Origin: a bacterium MnTg04
GTDB taxonomy: Bacteria; Pseudomonadota; Gammaproteobacteria; Steroidobacterales; MnTg04
NCBI GenBank assembly: GCA_008975185.1
Contig: BFAU01000214.1
Span: forward strand, 1 to 7,049
Length of the DNA stretch: 7,049 nucleotides
Direction: 5' to 3'
The notes under the pieces were generated by a model. It was not told the origin of the DNA. It did no database searches and saw only the letters and a list, made by a program, of their open reading frames with translations. Below, one piece after another: positions 4,810 to 7,049 of this stretch. How positions within the stretch are numbered: position 1 is the stretch's first letter; the number at the start of each line of letters is the position of its first letter. Position numbers and translations under genes: made by a program.

Positions 4810-7049
4810 CTGTACCGGAAGCAAGAGAACAAGAATTGCTGCTCGCTGCCGCGCGCATCGCGCGGGACCACTTCGGCATCGACGGCAGCGCCAGCCGCCT
4901 GCACGGCTGCGAAGGGCATATTTTCCGTGTCGGCAACGAGGACGGCAGGCTATGGGTTTTGAAGCTTAGCCCGGATGGCTTGACCGAATCCATAGAGTTG
5001 CAGCGCAATGTATTGCGGTTCCTGTCATCGAAAAAACCGGGTGTTGCGATCCAGACATTCAGGCCCGCGCTGGACGGGAATCTGCCACGAGTACAATTTG
5101 ACGGCCGGCAATGGCTGGCATGGATGGTCAGTTTTCTGCCGGGGCCGGTACAGGCTTCGACTCCCCGGTCGCAGCGATCGCCACGCGAGCTTGGATCGGT
5201 CATGGGCCGTCTGGACAAAATTCTTTCTGGTTTTGACGACGACAGGGTAAGACGCCATCTGCGCTGGGACCTCGCGCAGGGGAAGGATTTGCGGGCGGGT
5301 CGCAAAGCGATCAAGGATCCGGTACGCCGCGAACTGGCCGGCGGATTGCTCGAGCGCAGCCTGACGATTGTCGACCGTCTGCAAAAGGATCTGAGAAAGT
5401 CGGTTATCCATGGCGATGCCAACGACCACAACCTGCTGATCGGCAGTGACGGCAAAAGCATCTCGGCGGTGATCGATTTTGGCGACCTCGTCGAGACCTG
5501 GCGAGTCGCCGAGGCGGCTATCGCAGCCGCTTATGCTTTGCTCGATTCGGATGAGCCGGTTGCGCTGGCGGCCGAGGTGCTGGCCGGCTATCACTCCCAG
5601 TGGCCGCTAAATGAAGCAGAGATCGAGGCTTTTCTGCCGTTGGTCGAGATTCGACTTTGCATGACCGTCATTCATGCGGCGATGGCAGCGGATGACGGTG
5701 ACGAGTATTCACAAATTCATGCCGAGGATGCTTGGCGTGCGTTGGCTGTGCTTGAGGACAGAAATCCTTGCCGCGGACATTACCAATGCCGTGCCGCCTG
5801 CGGTTTGGATTCCACGCCGCAGACCCGGCCCCTGACCCAGTGGCTGGCGAAGCGCTCAACAGATTTGCGTCCGGTCATTGCGGAAAATTTGCTGTCCTCG
5901 GCGATCGTGCTGGATCTTTCGGTGGGCAGCGAAGAATTTAGTGTATCGAGCGATGATGTCGAAACCTTGACCGAAAAATTGTTCGCCCACATCGAGTCGG
6001 CCGGCGGCACGGCGGGCATCGGCCGCTACAGGGAAAACCGCAGCCTGTACAAAAGTGAGCTTTTTATGTCCGCAGGAGCGGAGGCGCGCAGCTTTCATTT
6101 GGGTCTGGACCTGTTCGCAGCGGCCGATACGCCGGTCATGGCGCCGCTGGATGGCCAGGTCCTGAGTGTCACCGACAACGCTCGCGATCTCGATTACGGA
6201 CCCACGGTTATCTTGCAGCACGATGCCGATGGCCAGGAGTTCTTTACCCTGTACGGCCACCTGAGCCCGGCCACGCTGGATCGCCTGGAGCCGGGACAGG
6301 AGGTCGGCGCTGGGGAGACTATAGGGTGGATCGGCACCTACCCTCGCAACGGCAACTGGCCGCCGCACCTGCATTTCCAGGTCATGACCGACATGCTCGA
6401 TTACCAGGGGGACTTCCCCGGCGTTGCGCGTCCATCCGAAGCCTGGTACTGGCGGGGTTTGTGCATAGACCCAAACCTGGTGCTTGGCCTCAATCTGCCG
6501 GTCGATGCCGCCCAGGACGATCCGCGCCCGGCGTTGGCAAAACGCCGGGACAAACTGCTTGGCGGCACTTTCAGCCTCAGTTATGAAAAACCGCTGTTGA
6601 TTACGCGCGGGCGCGGTCAGTTTCTCTACGACTTCAGAAACCGCGCCTGGCTCGACCTGGTCAACAACGTCAGCCATGTCGGTCACTGTCACCCGCGGGT
6701 GGTTGAGGCGGTCGACCGGCAAATGTCGCGGCTTAATACCAACACCCGCTACCTGCACCCGCTGATCCTCGAATACGCGGAGCGAATCACGGCATTGCTG
6801 CCGGACCCGCTCAAGGTCTGTTACCTGGTTTCCAGCGGCAGCGAAGCAAACGAGCTGGCGGTCAGGTTGGCGCGCGCGGCGACCGGGCGCTGCCGATTGC
6901 TGGTTCTCGATCATGCCTATCACGGCAATACCGCAGGCCTGGTCGAGATGAGCCCATACAAGTTCAATGGCCCGGGCGGTGAAGGTCAGGCCCGGCATAT
7001 CGATGTGTTGCCGCTGCCGGATAGTTTTCCGCAACGAAGCGGTGCGTTA
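4806..7049 (+). CDS. kinase / M23 peptidase / class III aminotransferase fusion, 3' end missing
   Basis: A single frame of 748 codons, open to the right edge. Module 1 (about 1-300) is an APH-fold phosphotransferase, akin to hydroxylysine or choline kinases: Lys53 in WVLKLSP, catalytic HGDANDHN (202-209) and metal-binding IDFGD (223-227). Module 2 (about 410-560) is an M23/LytM domain with every expected zinc and catalytic residue: HLGLD (His431, Asp435), YGHLS (His485) and HLH (521-523). Module 3 (from about 580) is a class III PLP aminotransferase: HCHPRVV, the cofactor-phosphate loop SSGSEAN (676-682), YHGNT (705-709) and SPYKF (716-720), a segment I associate with ethanolamine-phosphate and phosphohydroxylysine phospho-lyases. 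The PLP lysine lies beyond the window. Residues 300-410 form an unassigned linker domain. Proteins of this architecture are known at about 1000 residues, so roughly a quarter is missing. No signal peptide is visible, so the M23 domain is probably cytoplasmic. The TTG start overlaps the preceding TGA; its ribosome-binding site is weak, and another TTG lies at 4836. Likely role (inferred): phosphorylation of an amino alcohol or hydroxy-amino acid, then phospho-elimination. Confidence 0.9.
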   Translation, partial: MTVPEAREQELLLAAARIARDHFGIDGSASRLHGCEGHIFRVGNEDGRLWVLKLSPDGLTESIELQRNVLRFLSSKKPGVAIQTFRPALDGNLPRVQFDGRQWLAWMVSFLPGPVQASTPRSQRSPRELGSVMGRLDKILSGFDDDRVRRHLRWDLAQGKDLRAGRKAIKDPVRRELAGGLLERSLTIVDRLQKDLRKSVIHGDANDHNLLIGSDGKSISAVIDFGDLVETWRVAEAAIAAAYALLDSDEPVALAAEVLAGYHSQWPLNEAEIEAFLPLVEIRLCMTVIHAAMAADDGDEYSQIHAEDAWRALAVLEDRNPCRGHYQCRAACGLDSTPQTRPLTQWLAKRSTDLRPVIAENLLSSAIVLDLSVGSEEFSVSSDDVETLTEKLFAHIESAGGTAGIGRYRENRSLYKSELFMSAGAEARSFHLGLDLFAAADTPVMAPLDGQVLSVTDNARDLDYGPTVILQHDADGQEFFTLYGHLSPATLDRLEPGQEVGAGETIGWIGTYPRNGNWPPHLHFQVMTDMLDYQGDFPGVARPSEAWYWRGLCIDPNLVLGLNLPVDAAQDDPRPALAKRRDKLLGGTFSLSYEKPLLITRGRGQFLYDFRNRAWLDLVNNVSHVGHCHPRVVEAVDRQMSRLNTNTRYLHPLILEYAERITALLPDPLKVCYLVSSGSEANELAVRLARAATGRCRLLVLDHAYHGNTAGLVEMSPYKFNGPGGEGQARHIDVLPLPDSFPQRSGAL

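Noticed and set aside
4625..5461. Minus-strand open frame of 278 codons
   Set aside because: Antisense to the DUF1232 end and the kinase module. Its translation is rich in Arg, Ser and Pro, typical of a shadow frame.
5856..7034. Long minus-strand open frame of 392 codons
   Set aside because: It lies wholly antisense to the fusion, whose frame shows clear M23 and aminotransferase motifs. GC-rich codon bias opens the complementary frame; its translation shows no recognisable domain.

Overview
The window looks like chromosomal DNA of a GC-rich gammaproteobacterium. I infer this from codon use and from the gene families present; no rRNA or other marker gene is here to confirm it. I see no tRNA, rRNA, CRISPR array, transposase or integrase, so nothing marks it as a mobile island.

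Minus-strand block (about 1-4205). Reading leftward from 4205 there are five genes: a ten-helix DMT/EamA-type transporter (4205-3321, TTG start); an unrecognised 66-residue protein (3208-3008); a YdcH/DUF465-family small protein (2764-2495); a complete EF-G-like translational GTPase (2323-272, GTG start); and the first 32 codons of an apparently secreted protein (97-1), cut by the window edge. The gaps between them are 112 to 243 bases and hold several inverted repeats. None of these is a hairpin followed by a U tract, so I call no intrinsic terminator. The EF-G-like gene has no rpsL, rpsG or tuf neighbours and has altered GTP-binding motifs, so it is probably a paralog and not the housekeeping EF-G.

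Plus-strand block (4288-7049). Diverging from the transporter across an 82-base gap is a two-gene unit. The first gene encodes a DUF1232 (YkvA-like) protein with a very basic tail. Its stop overlaps, in a TTGA tetranucleotide, the proposed TTG start of a very large open frame that runs off the right edge (748 codons without a stop). That frame encodes three enzyme-like modules in order: an aminoglycoside-phosphotransferase-fold kinase, an M23/LytM-type zinc peptidase domain, and the N-terminal part of a class III PLP aminotransferase resembling the phospho-lyases that act on phosphoethanolamine or phosphohydroxylysine. The signature residues of each module are intact as far as the window extends.

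The fusion is the most interesting object here. The kinase and phospho-lyase pair suggests phosphorylation of an amino alcohol or hydroxylated amino acid, followed by elimination of phosphate and ammonia. The role of a peptidase module between them is unclear. Similar three-module proteins are known from bacterial genomes, so the architecture is unusual but probably not new. Three of the seven proposed starts are non-ATG (GTG, TTG, TTG), and three minus-strand genes have their Shine-Dalgarno sequence in the loop of a small potential hairpin.
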